Source: Oscillospiraceae bacterium (GTDB lineage Bacteria > Bacillota > Clostridia > Oscillospirales > Ruminococcaceae). From it: a stretch of DNA of 41,095 bases. Positions 32,941-41,095 of this stretch are shown in pieces. Both the position numbers and the translations under genes were made by a program. The stretch covers positions 1-41,095 of the forward strand of contig CAAGEZ010000055.1 in assembly GCA_900768995.1 (NCBI GenBank). Direction: 5' to 3'. A model generated the notes under the pieces. The model searched no databases. It saw only the letters and a list, made by a program, of their open reading frames with translations, and was not told the origin of the DNA. How positions within the stretch are numbered: the first letter of the stretch is position 1; every line of letters begins with the position of its first letter.

Positions 32941-34392
32941 ATGGAAAAGCATTATGACGTTATTATCGCAGGCACGGGTGTTGGCGGACTTTACACTGCC
33001 CTCTGTCTGCCCGAAACTATGAATATACTTGTTATCAGCAAGAGAGAGCTTGACCTCTGCAATTCCGCTCTGGCACAGGGCGGCGTGGCAGCTGTCTACA
33101 AGCCTGTTGACGACGACAACACCACTCTCCACACCAACGATACCCTTATCGCAGGCGGCTTCAAGAACAATCCCGACTCCGTTAAGGTGCTTGTTACCGA
33201 GGCTGCGGGAGAGATCCAGCACATCATCGACATCGGCGTTGATTTCGATAAGGACGAGAACGGTCAGCTTGACAGAACTCTCGAGGGCGGTCACAGCCGC
33301 AGAAGAATTTTCCACCACAAGGATTCCACAGGTGCTGAGGTAACTGCAAAGGTACGTGCGGCGGTGCTTGCAAAAAAGAACATCACCGTTGTTGACAACG
33401 CTCTGCTCTGCCGTATGAAGAAGATAAGCGGCGGCTTTGCGGCTGATATCTTAAAGGATAATGTCCACACCACCGTTACCGCTCAGTTTGCTGTTATGGC
33501 TACAGGCGGCATCGGCAGGGTTTATGACTACACCACCAACTCCGCCATTGCCACCGGCGACGGAATCGCTATGGCATATGATATGGGGGCTGAGATCCGC
33601 AATCTCTCCCTTATCCAGTTCCACCCTACCGCATACAACAATAAGGAATCAAGAGAATGCTTCCTTATTTCCGAGTCTGTAAGAGGCGAGGGCGCATATC
33701 TCCTCAACTGCAACAAGGAGCGCTTTATGCAGAATTACGATGAGCGCCTTGAACTTGCTCCCAGAGATGTTGTTTCCCGCTCCATTATTCTTGAAAGCAG
33801 AAGGACAAACAGCGACGAGTTTTACCTTGATATCCGCTACAAGGGCAAGGAATACCTCAGCAATCGTTTCCCGATGATATACGATTTCCTCAAAACTCAG
33901 GGAATAGATATGGGCGAGGATCTTATTCCCATTTTCCCCTGCCAGCATTATCTTATGGGCGGCATCAACGTAAATACCTCCGCTCAGACTGATATAAACG
34001 GTCTCTACGCAGTCGGCGAGTGCTCACACACAGGCGTTCACGGCAACAACCGTCTTGCATCAAATTCTCTCCTCGAGGCTCTTGTTTTCGGTCACAGAGC
34101 TGCGATAGATATGAGCGAAAAGCTTGATAAGAACGATGTATGCGAGGAATATGAGTTCCCCGAGCCTGTTAATGCAGAGCCTATCCCCCACGGCATAAGA
34201 ACGGAAATTCGCCATATTATGCAGAAATCCTTCTTTGTTATCCCCGACAAGCAGAAGGCGTTGGAGGGCTTTGAGAGAGTTTCCGAGATAAAGAAGATGC
34301 TGGAAAGCGGCAATTACATCATTGACAGAGACTTTGTTGAGGCGCATTCTCTTGCAACCGTTGCATACCTTGTGCTCAAAGAGGTCATTTAA
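32941..34392 (+). CDS. nadB: L-aspartate oxidase-like FAD enzyme
   Basis: It oxidises aspartate to iminoaspartate for quinolinate and NAD synthesis; it is cytosolic and FAD-dependent. It has 483 residues, shorter than the 540 of E. coli. The FAD-binding start is DVIIAGTGVGGLY (about 6-18). Further family blocks are SALAQGGVAAV, GGHSRRRIFHHKD, QFHPTAY, SESVRGEGAYL and HYLMGGINVN with GECSHTGVHGNNRLASNSLLE. The last two separate it from fumarate reductase only weakly, but the length and absence of a partner subunit favour NadB. nadA and nadC are not adjacent. The ATG follows AAGGA by 9 bases. Confidence 0.88.
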   Translation: MEKHYDVIIAGTGVGGLYTALCLPETMNILVISKRELDLCNSALAQGGVAAVYKPVDDDNTTLHTNDTLIAGGFKNNPDSVKVLVTEAAGEIQHIIDIGVDFDKDENGQLDRTLEGGHSRRRIFHHKDSTGAEVTAKVRAAVLAKKNITVVDNALLCRMKKISGGFAADILKDNVHTTVTAQFAVMATGGIGRVYDYTTNSAIATGDGIAMAYDMGAEIRNLSLIQFHPTAYNNKESRECFLISESVRGEGAYLLNCNKERFMQNYDERLELAPRDVVSRSIILESRRTNSDEFYLDIRYKGKEYLSNRFPMIYDFLKTQGIDMGEDLIPIFPCQHYLMGGINVNTSAQTDINGLYAVGECSHTGVHGNNRLASNSLLEALVFGHRAAIDMSEKLDKNDVCEEYEFPEPVNAEPIPHGIRTEIRHIMQKSFFVIPDKQKALEGFERVSEIKKMLESGNYIIDRDFVEAHSLATVAYLVLKEVI

Positions 34393-34410
34393 CGGATAAT
34401 TTTTCTCTCG

Positions 34411-34447
34411 CTCCCGTTGTACGGGAGTTTTGCCCGTTGTACGGGAG
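34411..34447 (+). repeat. tandem short palindrome after nadB
   Basis: CTCCCGTTGTACGGGAG (34411-34427) is a hairpin followed by four T, and CCCGTTGTACGGGAG repeats at 34433-34447. The first copy could be a weak terminator; the second lies just before the ribosome site of the next gene. Confidence 0.6.
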
Positions 34448-34467
34448 TCTTTTCGGAGAATATATTT

Positions 34468-34953
34468 ATGGTAACTGTAAGAAAATACACGGCGGCAGAC
34501 CTGCCCGATATGATAAGGATATGGAATCAGGTTGTCGAGGACGGCATTGCATTCCCCCAGGAAGATATCCTTAACGCCGCTTCGGGAGCGGAATTCTTTG
34601 CAGCCCAGAGCTATAACGGTGTTGCCGAAGACGAAAACGGCAAGGCCTGCGGACTGTACATTCTCCACCCCAACAACGTCGGCAGATGCGGACATATCTG
34701 CAACGCAAGCTATGCCGTTGACAGGGATATGCGTGGGCTGCACATCGGTGAAAAGCTTGTGACCGACTGCCTCGCTCAGGCAAAAAAGCTGGGCTTCGGC
34801 GTTATGCAGTTTAATGCGGTGGTAGCCACCAACACTCACGCAAGACATCTGTATGAACGCCTTGGATTTACTCAGCTTGGCGTTATCCCCAAGGGCTTCC
34901 GTATGAAGGACGGTCACTATGAGGATATCTGCCCTTATTATCACGAGCTGTAA
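34468..34953 (+). CDS. GNAT-family N-acetyltransferase
   Basis: A 161-residue acetyl-CoA-dependent acetyltransferase. The fold is complete: VRKYTAADLPDMIRIWNQV at the start, ICNASYAVDRDMRGLHIG with the acetyl-CoA loop (RGLHIG, about 90), then NAVVATNTHARHLYERLGF and a C-terminal strand. The length is normal for a single-domain member. The substrate is unknown; similar proteins often modify small amines or antibiotics. The ATG follows CGGAGA by 9 bases. It probably reads on from nadB through the hairpin region. Confidence 0.88.
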   Translation: MVTVRKYTAADLPDMIRIWNQVVEDGIAFPQEDILNAASGAEFFAAQSYNGVAEDENGKACGLYILHPNNVGRCGHICNASYAVDRDMRGLHIGEKLVTDCLAQAKKLGFGVMQFNAVVATNTHARHLYERLGFTQLGVIPKGFRMKDGHYEDICPYYHEL

Positions 34954-34979
34954 CGGGAAAATCACATAAATTTTGAGGA

Positions 34980-35017
34980 GCAGGCGGATTTTTTTTATAA
35001 AACCGCTTGCTTTTTTG
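34980..35017 (+). terminator. terminator of the GNAT gene
   Basis: GCAGGCGG (34980-34987) pairs with CCGCTTGC (35003-35010), with one G-T pair, followed by six T. The -35 box of the next promoter lies in its right arm. Confidence 0.8.
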
Positions 35018-35035
35018 TGAGATATGAGTTATAAT
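35007..35035 (+). promoter_or_regulatory. promoter of the pheS-pheT unit
   Basis: TTGCTT (35007-35012), 17 bases, TATAAT (35030-35035). The -35 lies inside the upstream terminator. Confidence 0.65.
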
Positions 35036-35064
35036 ATAAGCGCAATAGGTTTGCAATGTACAAA

Positions 35065-35363
35065 AACACGATGAACGGGAATGGACGGTAAAATTTATCG
35101 TCCTCAGTAAGTACCGCCGTTTTTGACACATACAGAGAATCGGGACCGCATTTTTGCGGCTGGAAGTCCCGTTGTGTCGGCAGGTTTCCGAAGTTCGCCC
35201 GTGAGTGGCTGCCTTGAACGTTTTTCAAGTAGGGGCAGACGAATGACTGCGTTAAAGTCGGGGGGATGTCTGTCCTTAGCCTTTGTACGAGCTGAATTTA
35301 TGCTCAGTTAAAGTCGGGAATAGATATTTCTCCTGTACCCCTGAAACGGGTACGGGTTTTTTT
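35065..35363 (+). promoter_or_regulatory. T-box-like leader (Phe) with terminator
   Basis: The leader resembles clostridial T-box RNAs: GATGAACGGGAA near 35070, ACAGAGA at about 35131 opening stem I, a long stem with TGGAAG, a probable specifier TTC (35194-35196, Phe codon) before GTGAGT and CTTGAA, then AAGTAGGGGCAGACGAATG with CGTTA at 35250. An intrinsic terminator ends it: CCTGTACCC (35332-35340) pairs with GGGTACGGG (35348-35356), then seven T. I could not find the expected T-box sequence (TGGNACCGCG), so the antiterminator is either divergent or lost. The call follows established T-box features and the match to the genes downstream. Confidence 0.65.
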
Positions 35364-35389
35364 ATTATCAGAAAGAAAGGATCGAAACT

Positions 35390-36409
35390 ATGAAAGAACA
35401 GCTTGAAAAGATACTCCAGTCTGCTCAGAAAGAGCTTTCGGAGTGTCACGACCTGAAAATTATGGAGGAGCTGAGAGTTAAATTCCTCGGCAAAAAGGGC
35501 GAGCTTACCTCTATCCTTAAGCAGATGGGCGGTCTCTCCGCAGAGGAAAGACCCGTTATCGGTCAGCTTGCAAACAAGGTCCGTTCGGACATTGAAGCAA
35601 AGCTCACCGAAAAGGCTGAGGCTCTTAAGAGCGAGGCAGCCGAAAAGAAAATGGCGGAGGAGACTATCGACGTTACTCTCCCCGGAAAGGCACCCCGTCC
35701 CGGCCGTCTCCACCCCCTTACCGCTACTCTTGAAGAGGTAAAGGAAATATTCCTGGGTATGGGCTTTGATATAGTTGACGGCCCCGAGGTAGAGACCGAT
35801 CACTACTGCTTTGAGGCGCTCAATATGCCTAAATCACACCCTGCAAGAGACACACAGGACACCTTCTACATCAACGAGAACGTTGTTCTGAGAACTCAGA
35901 CATCAAGCGTTCAGATACGTACAATGGAGCAGAGAAAGCCCCCTATCAGAATCATCTCCCCCGGCCGTGTTTACCGTTCCGATGCGGTTGATGCCACACA
36001 TTCACCTCTTTTCCACCAGATAGAGGGACTTGTTATCGACAAGGGCGTTACTCTGGGCGACCTTTACGGCACACTTGACCTCCTTATGAAGAAGCTTTAC
36101 GGCAAGGACGCCAAGATTCGTCTCCGTCCCCACCACTTCCCCTACACAGAGCCCTCCGCAGAGGTCGATCTCGTATGCTTCAACTGCGGCGGCAAGGGCT
36201 GCTCAATGTGCAAGGGCGAGGGATATGTTGAGCTTCTCGGCGCGGGTATGGTCCACCCCAAAGTCCTCAGAGGCTGCGGCATCGACCCCGAGGTCTACAG
36301 CGGCTTTGCTTTCGGTATCGGTCTCGAGCGTATCACAATGGGCAGATACCAAATCAACGATATGAGACTTCTTTACGAGAACGATATGAGATTTCTGGGA
36401 CAGTTCTGA
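35390..36409 (+). CDS. pheS: phenylalanyl-tRNA synthetase alpha subunit
   Basis: The catalytic class II subunit, 339 residues. An N-terminal coiled coil (about 1-85) that touches tRNA is followed by the class II core: HPLTATLEEVKEIFLGMGFDIVDGPEVE, motif 2 RTQTSSVQIRTM and RVYRSDAVDATHS, the CFNCGGKGCSMCKGEGYVE segment typical of PheS, and motif 3 GFAFGIGLERITMGRY. The ATG follows GAAAGGA after the leader terminator. Its product works as a 2+2 tetramer with PheT, encoded 1.2 kb downstream. Confidence 0.97.
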   Translation: MKEQLEKILQSAQKELSECHDLKIMEELRVKFLGKKGELTSILKQMGGLSAEERPVIGQLANKVRSDIEAKLTEKAEALKSEAAEKKMAEETIDVTLPGKAPRPGRLHPLTATLEEVKEIFLGMGFDIVDGPEVETDHYCFEALNMPKSHPARDTQDTFYINENVVLRTQTSSVQIRTMEQRKPPIRIISPGRVYRSDAVDATHSPLFHQIEGLVIDKGVTLGDLYGTLDLLMKKLYGKDAKIRLRPHHFPYTEPSAEVDLVCFNCGGKGCSMCKGEGYVELLGAGMVHPKVLRGCGIDPEVYSGFAFGIGLERITMGRYQINDMRLLYENDMRFLGQF

Positions 36410-36412
36410 TAA

Positions 36413-37024
36413 ATGGAAAATGCCCATAAAAACAGCCTTTTTGAACAGTATAGAAAACGCTTTAAATTCAAGCAGCGGCTGTGGAATGTTCTGAGCATTG
36501 TCTACACGCTCATTCTTATCCCGCTGTTAAAGTTTCTTGACGGCAGGGATTACAGTGTGATATGGCGGATAATCTCTATAGTGGTCACTGCGGTTCTTAT
36601 CATAATGAATCTCATTCAGAGCAGGTCAATGAAAAGGCAGCTTGAAGCGTTGTCAAAAGCGTCTGCAGAAAAAATTGCGGCGGAGCTTGAAAGCTGTGAA
36701 CAGTACAGAGTTTTCGCATTTACCTCGGAATATCTTTTCTCAAAAGAGGGACTTATACTTCCCTACTACGAGATCGAAGAGGTCGTCACAAGCACCTATG
36801 TTGCATCACCCTCTGCCACAAGCATATATTTTAAAACAAGAAGCTTTGGCGGGCTGTATGTTCCTGTGGGGCTTGGAAATATGAACGAGGACTTTTACAG
36901 GCTGCTTTCGGAAAAATGTCCCAATGCGGAGATACTGTTTAAGGTAAATTATCAGAAAGCGGATATGGAAGATTATTTCAATACTTTAAGGGCAGAAAGC
37001 ATTATCGTTATCAGGAAAAAATGA
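36413..37024 (+). CDS. two-helix membrane protein with YcxB/PH-like domain, member 1
   Basis: A 203-residue protein. Two membrane helices (about 25-43 and 51-68) are followed by a short coiled part and a soluble domain (about 95-200) with FTSEYLFSKEGLILPYYEIEEVVTS and YVPVGLGNMNEDFYRLL. This resembles bacterial PH-like (YcxB-type) domains, where an aliphatic segment precedes a proline and an acidic helix. The start is 3 bases after the pheS stop with no ribosome site, so translation depends on pheS. It has a paralog next to it. The function is unknown. Confidence 0.65.
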   Translation: MENAHKNSLFEQYRKRFKFKQRLWNVLSIVYTLILIPLLKFLDGRDYSVIWRIISIVVTAVLIIMNLIQSRSMKRQLEALSKASAEKIAAELESCEQYRVFAFTSEYLFSKEGLILPYYEIEEVVTSTYVASPSATSIYFKTRSFGGLYVPVGLGNMNEDFYRLLSEKCPNAEILFKVNYQKADMEDYFNTLRAESIIVIRKK

Positions 37025-37036
37025 GGAGGAAACTGC

Positions 37037-37639
37037 GTGGGATTAGTTACGGAAGAACGCCGCAAAGAAAATGATAAAAGCGTTTTTTTTACGGAAAGCA
37101 AAAGCGCATTAAGAACTGATATCGCAAAGATAATTGTTTTTGATGTTATAAGCATTCTTGCGTATCTGATGCTTACCTGTTGGCTTACATCCTTTTTTTC
37201 AGATGCAGGGACAGCAGTATTTTTCACATTATCGGCGGCAGCAGATGTTTTTATTCTGTATGCATTTATAAAGCGTGCACGAAAAAAATATGAAAGCTTT
37301 ACAGAAGCTTTTTGTGAAATGCCGCCATCTGAATATGATGACCTGTGCAGTCAGGCAGAAAAATCGGGTAAGCTTTACAATACATTGTATCTCCTTGATG
37401 AATTTATCTATGTTCCGCAAAATATGCTTTTGATACCATACAGGGACATAAAAAAAGTTATTACGGAATATCACAAAACAAATGGTATTTATGACGGTGC
37501 AAAGCTGAAAATAACCCTTGCCGATAAAGGCGAAAGGGTCATTTATATGAAAAGCATCCGACAGTTTCGTGATGAACACGATGATTTTATATGGAAGCTT
37601 GAACATAAATCAGAAAAAAATAAAACGGAGGTAAAATAA
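37037..37639 (+). CDS. two-helix membrane protein with YcxB/PH-like domain, member 2
   Basis: A 200-residue protein of the same layout as its upstream neighbour: two membrane helices (about 27-47 and 59-77), then YLLDEFIYVPQNMLLIPYRDIKKVITEY, which aligns in pattern with YLFSKEGLILPYYEIEEVV of member 1. Sequence identity is low. The start is GTG at 37037, eight bases after GAGGAGG. The stop is directly followed by the pheT ATG. It is more AT-rich than pheS and pheT. The function is unknown. Confidence 0.65.
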   Translation: MGLVTEERRKENDKSVFFTESKSALRTDIAKIIVFDVISILAYLMLTCWLTSFFSDAGTAVFFTLSAAADVFILYAFIKRARKKYESFTEAFCEMPPSEYDDLCSQAEKSGKLYNTLYLLDEFIYVPQNMLLIPYRDIKKVITEYHKTNGIYDGAKLKITLADKGERVIYMKSIRQFRDEHDDFIWKLEHKSEKNKTEVK

Positions 37640-40054
37640 ATGGATCTTTCAGTAAGATGGCTCTCCGATTATGTTGATATCGGAGATATGAGCATAAAGG
37701 AGCTTTGCTCGGGACTTACAATGAGCGGCTCCAAGGTTGAAAAATATGACACTGAGGGCAGCGAGATATCCCGTGTTGTTGTGGGAAAAATACTCGACGT
37801 AAAGCCCCACGAAAATTCCGACCACCTTGTTGTGTGCCGGGTAGATGTAGGCGAGGCTGAGCCTGTTCAGATAGTTACAGGCGCTCCCAACATCAGAGAG
37901 GAAAATGTTGGCGACCTCGTTCCCGCCGCTCTTGACGGCTCTACACTTCCAAACGGCGTGAAAATTAAAAAGGGCAAGCTCAGAGGCGTTGCATCTAACG
38001 GTATGCTCTGCTCTCTCGGTGAGCTGGGTCTTACAACTCACGATTTCCCCTATGCAATTGCCGACGGCATATTTATCCTTAAAAGCGAGGACGGCAGAGA
38101 GCTGAAACCCGGTATGGATATCCGTGAGGCTATTGACCTTAACGATACAACTATCGAATTTGAGATAACCTCAAACCGCCCCGACTGCCTTTCCGTTCTC
38201 GGTCTTGCAAGAGAGACCGCCGCAACCTTTGACAAGCCTCTTAACATCAAGGAGCCTGCTTTCAAGGGCATTGACGGGGATATAAACGAATATCTCAAGG
38301 TGCAGATAAAGAATGAAAAGCTCTGCTCACGCTACTGCGCAGGCGTTGTTAAGAATGTTAAGATAGGTCCCTCTCCCCTGTGGCTCAGAGAGAGACTCCG
38401 TGCAAGCGGCGTTCGTCCTATCAACAATTTTGTTGATATCACAAACTTTGTAATGCTCGAATACGGTCACCCTATGCACGCTTTCGATATCCGCTACATC
38501 AAGGGCAATTCCATTGAGATAAGAAATGCCAACGAGGGCGAGAAGATAACCACTCTTGACGGCACAGAGAGAACTCTTACCGAAAAAATGCTGGTCATCG
38601 CCGACGCTGAGAAGCCCGTTGCCGTTGCAGGCGTTATGGGCGGCGAATACAGCGGAATTATGGATGATACCGTTGACGTTGTTTTCGAGGCTGCCTGCTT
38701 TGACGGCGCAAGCGTTCGTACCACAGCAAAGGCTCTCGGTATGAGAACAGATGCCTCCGCACGCTTTGAAAAGGGTCTTGACCCCAGAATGTGTATGCCC
38801 GCTCTGCTCCGTGCATTTGAGCTTGTTGAAGAGCTTGGCTGCGGCGAGGTTGTCCGCACGATAATCGACTGCGATACCCACGCAGATACACAGAAAAAGG
38901 CTCCCTTTGACCCCGTTTGGATAAATAATTTCCTCGGCACCGATATCCCCGAGGAGGATATGATAAAGTATCTCGCAAAGCTTGACATCACCGTTAAGGA
39001 CGGCATTGCATACGCTCCCCCTTACAGAATTGATATCGAGTACAAGAATGACCTTGCAGAGGAAATTGCCCGTCTTTACGGCTACAACAACATTCCTCAG
39101 ACCATTATCAGAGGCGTTGCAAGCGGCGAGCTTACTCCCGAGCAGAAGTTCACAAGAAAGGTTATGAACACCGCTGCGGCTCTGGGTGCAAACGAGATAA
39201 CCACATTCTCCTTTATCTCCCCCAAGTATTTCGACAAAATACGTCTTCCCCAGGACAACGTTCTCAGAAAGACTGTTGTCATCACCAATCCTCTTGGCGA
39301 GGACACCTCCGTTATGAGAACCACAATGCTCCCCTCAATGTGCGAGGTGCTTGCAAGAAACTACAACAGCAGAAATGCTGAGGCTGTTCTCTTTGAAATG
39401 GGCAACGAGTATCTTCCCAAGGGCGGCGAGCTTCCCGAAGAGCCTGCAAGGATCGCATTCGGTATGTACGGCGACAATTACGATTTCTACAGCTTAAAGG
39501 GCATTATCGAGGAGCTTCTTGATGTTCTCGGCACTGCCGATGTATCCTATGAGCCTTGCAAGGGTGTTTCCGAGAATTTCGGCGAAGCACCTGCATTCCA
39601 CCCCGGAAGATGTGCAGAGGTGTTCGCAGGCGGCGTTCCCGTGGGCATTTTCGGTGAGCTTCACCCCGAAACTCTCGAAAATTACGGCATCGGCGTTAAG
39701 GCATATGCCGCAAAGCTGAATATCCCCGAGCTTATGGCTGCGGTTGCTCCCAAGACCTACAAGCCCCTGCCCAAGTTCCCCGCCACCACAAGAGACCTTG
39801 CGGTTGTATGCGATGAGGATATCCCCGTTGCACACCTTGAAAAGGCCATCACCGAGGGCGTAGGAAAGATACTTGAAAGCGTCAAGCTCTTTGACGTTTA
39901 CAAGGGCAAGCAGATCGCAGACGGCAAAAAGTCCGTTGCATTCAGCATCGTAATGCGTTCCCACGAGGGTACTCTCACCGATGAGCAGGCTGACGGAGCT
40001 GTTAAGAAGGCTCTCAAAAAGCTTGCAGAGCTTTGCGCTGAGATAAGAGCGTGA
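37640..40054 (+). CDS. pheT: phenylalanyl-tRNA synthetase beta subunit
   Basis: An 804-residue subunit, full length. Domains in order: an N-terminal part with the tRNA-binding OB domain (about 40-150, VGKILDVKPHENSDHLVVCRVDVG), the B3/B4 editing domain (about 205-390, LRERLRASGVRPINNFVDITNFVMLEYGHPMHAFD), B5 (about 400-475), the catalytic-like core, and the C-terminal ferredoxin-fold anticodon-binding domain (about 710-804, FPATTRDLAVVCDEDIP). The ATG follows GGAGGT and is adjacent to the previous stop. It forms a tetramer with PheS. Confidence 0.97.
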   Translation: MDLSVRWLSDYVDIGDMSIKELCSGLTMSGSKVEKYDTEGSEISRVVVGKILDVKPHENSDHLVVCRVDVGEAEPVQIVTGAPNIREENVGDLVPAALDGSTLPNGVKIKKGKLRGVASNGMLCSLGELGLTTHDFPYAIADGIFILKSEDGRELKPGMDIREAIDLNDTTIEFEITSNRPDCLSVLGLARETAATFDKPLNIKEPAFKGIDGDINEYLKVQIKNEKLCSRYCAGVVKNVKIGPSPLWLRERLRASGVRPINNFVDITNFVMLEYGHPMHAFDIRYIKGNSIEIRNANEGEKITTLDGTERTLTEKMLVIADAEKPVAVAGVMGGEYSGIMDDTVDVVFEAACFDGASVRTTAKALGMRTDASARFEKGLDPRMCMPALLRAFELVEELGCGEVVRTIIDCDTHADTQKKAPFDPVWINNFLGTDIPEEDMIKYLAKLDITVKDGIAYAPPYRIDIEYKNDLAEEIARLYGYNNIPQTIIRGVASGELTPEQKFTRKVMNTAAALGANEITTFSFISPKYFDKIRLPQDNVLRKTVVITNPLGEDTSVMRTTMLPSMCEVLARNYNSRNAEAVLFEMGNEYLPKGGELPEEPARIAFGMYGDNYDFYSLKGIIEELLDVLGTADVSYEPCKGVSENFGEAPAFHPGRCAEVFAGGVPVGIFGELHPETLENYGIGVKAYAAKLNIPELMAAVAPKTYKPLPKFPATTRDLAVVCDEDIPVAHLEKAITEGVGKILESVKLFDVYKGKQIADGKKSVAFSIVMRSHEGTLTDEQADGAVKKALKKLAELCAEIRA

Positions 40055-40073
40055 TTTTAGCTTATATATAAAC

Positions 40074-40180
40074 TAATACTAAGAACCAATTAAAAACTGT
40101 ACAAAAAATCTTCGCATAATCTTGCATATATGGATTATGCGAAGATTTTTTGTCTACAGTTTTATTGGTTATCAGTATCA
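40074..40180. repeat. MITE-like palindromic element, copy 2
   Basis: The more intact copy: AGAACCAATT (40082) through CTTCGCATAATC on the left is the reverse complement of GATTATGCGAAG through ATTGGTT on the right, with two or three small differences. The ends TAATACTAAG and ATCAGTATCA extend the terminal repeat to about 40 bases. It lies between pheT and an IS66 remnant. Confidence 0.85.
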
Positions 40181-40257
40181 AACACTTCAAAAGGTCGTTG
40201 ACAGACTTTGTGATACTATCTGCTCATTGTCCAATGAAACCATTAAGAGCATTACCG

Positions 40258-40485
40258 GAAGAAATTGAATCTTATCCTACTTTTAAATGGTGCTTAGTAT
40301 TAAAGACGTATTACTATCATCTTCGTAAACTCCGAAAGGAAATATGTGAGCACATACCTGTGCCTGTAATGAAAGTTCCCGAGGAAACTGCCTGCGTCAG
40401 AATCAGTATCGGAGAAGTGACTGCCGAAATACTCGAAGGCATCAGTGAGCAGATGATGACCACACTCATCAGGGCGATGCGGAAC
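40258..40485 (+). pseudogene. IS66 accessory protein (TnpA-like) fragment
   Basis: In frame with 40150, the C-terminal part of an IS66 TnpA is readable: a degenerate YYYHLRKLRKE of the helix-turn-helix end, then CVRISIGEVTAEILEGISEQM and LIRAMR, the usual C-terminal pattern. No start codon in context is present, and upstream bases read as unrelated short frames (one holds LQKVVDRLCDTICSL). The frame then runs into transposase DNA in the wrong frame. Confidence 0.55.
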
Positions 40486-41095
40486 AGCTTACAATGTTCA
40501 ATGAGGCGGAAGATACTGCCGAAGAAAAGATCATTGAAAAAGCTGACAAGATAACTGTTGTAACTCACGAAAGAAAAAAGCACAGCACTCATAAGGATTC
40601 CTTTGAAAATCTTGAAACTGAGGAAGTCATTCACAAAGCAGAGGGCAAGATATGCCCCGAATGCGGAAGTGAAATGGAGGTAATAGGCAAGGAGTTTATC
40701 CGTGATGAGCTTGTATATGTTCCTGCAAGAATGTTTGTGAGAAAGCATTATGTTGAAACCATACGCTGTGTATCCTGCGGAATTGATGAAAGCCGTGATA
40801 ATGAAAATGATAAGGATATTCCTAATCAGGTTATTATAAAAGCTGCTGCGCCAAATGCACTTATCCCCGGAAGCTTCTGTTCACCCGAATTGCTTGCACA
40901 TATCCTGTATTCAAAGTATGTTCAGGCGGTACCTCTTTACCGTCAGGAAAAGGATTATGCTGCCTGCGGTGCAAAGCTCAGCAGACAGACTATGAGTAAC
41001 TGGGTGATATGGGCGGCGGTGAACAAGGCAAAGCCTGTGTTTGACATTATGAAAGAAAAACTGCTCGGTCAGCCTGTTATTCATGCAGATGAAAC
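40473..41095 (+). pseudogene. IS66-family transposase (TnpC), truncated
   Basis: From GDAEQLTMFNEAED (40473) one frame is open to the window end. It contains the zinc-binding pair CPECGSEME and CVSCG, the segment FCSPELLAHILYSKYVQAVPLYRQEK, SRQTMSNWV and the first catalytic block HADET at the edge. The N-terminal coiled part is missing because of the junction with the accessory-gene fragment, and no start codon serves this frame, so it is probably inactive. Confidence 0.8.

Larger units (their letters stand above)
40181..41095 (+). mobile_element. IS66-family remnant, cut by the window edge
   Basis: It contains the end of an accessory-protein gene joined out of frame to the body of an IS66 transposase; TnpB is missing. 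The right end is outside the window. Confidence 0.75.

Noticed and set aside
34060..34965. 301-codon minus-strand frame opposite nadB and the GNAT gene
   Set aside because: It overlaps two well-supported genes on the other strand and shows no recognisable domain.
40150..40554. A single 134-codon protein starting at 40150
   Set aside because: Its first third reads through the MITE-like palindrome and its last part is out of frame with the transposase; only the middle matches an IS66 accessory protein.
1..41095. CRISPR array, prophage or toxin-antitoxin system
   Set aside because: I saw no regularly spaced direct repeats, phage structural genes or typical toxin-antitoxin pairs.

Overview
The window looks like a chromosomal segment of a gut or rumen Firmicute of the Ruminococcus/Oscillospiraceae type. 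This rests on strong purine-rich ribosome sites, TTGACA/TATAAT promoters, codon use rich in C-ending triplets, a lipoprotein GH26 mannanase, DUF4830 and 3D-domain proteins, a T-box-like leader before pheST and IS66 remnants. Assignment to a species is not possible from sequence reading alone.

Layout. 1-540: an edge fragment read leftward, a structured leader with a small ORF and a terminator, and a palindromic MITE-like element just before mgtE (581-2011). 2050-5320: an AT-rich accessory patch with two tandem lipoprotein genes that share an identical 93-bp secretion module, then a decayed ECF sigma/anti-sigma pair behind a duplicated promoter. 5417-6568: a 3D-domain wall protein on the minus strand. 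7251-10265: a small membrane protein, an amidohydrolase and a GH26 mannanase lipoprotein as one operon. 10336-15884: a DUF4830 protein (minus), purA, trpS, a serine hydrolase and a membrane protein. 15958-17687: a frameshifted small secreted peptide, cysK and cdd (minus). 17920-25092: a complete F-type ATP synthase operon on the minus strand (atpI-B-E-F-H-A-G-D-C). Its c subunit carries the two-carboxylate motif associated with Na+ coupling. 25318-28998: tRNA-Pro, a DHH phosphoesterase, pyrG and a Val-Asp-Phe-Gly tRNA cluster. 29073-34953: a transglutaminase-like protein, an LCP-like protein, a small ASCH-like protein, a degenerate phosphohexomutase, nadB and a GNAT acetyltransferase. 35007-40054: a T-box-like leader followed by pheS, two paralogous membrane proteins, then pheT. 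40074-41095: a second copy of the palindromic element and an IS66 remnant cut by the window edge.

Most of the window is housekeeping: ATP synthase, CTP and adenylosuccinate synthesis, tRNA charging, cysteine and NAD precursor synthesis. The accessory interest lies in repeat families (MITE-like palindrome, two REP-like palindromes), the lipoprotein module, the broken sigma/anti-sigma pair, the mutase-like protein with a lost metal site, and the two membrane proteins placed between pheS and pheT. I did not find a CRISPR array, a prophage or a clearly new defence system.
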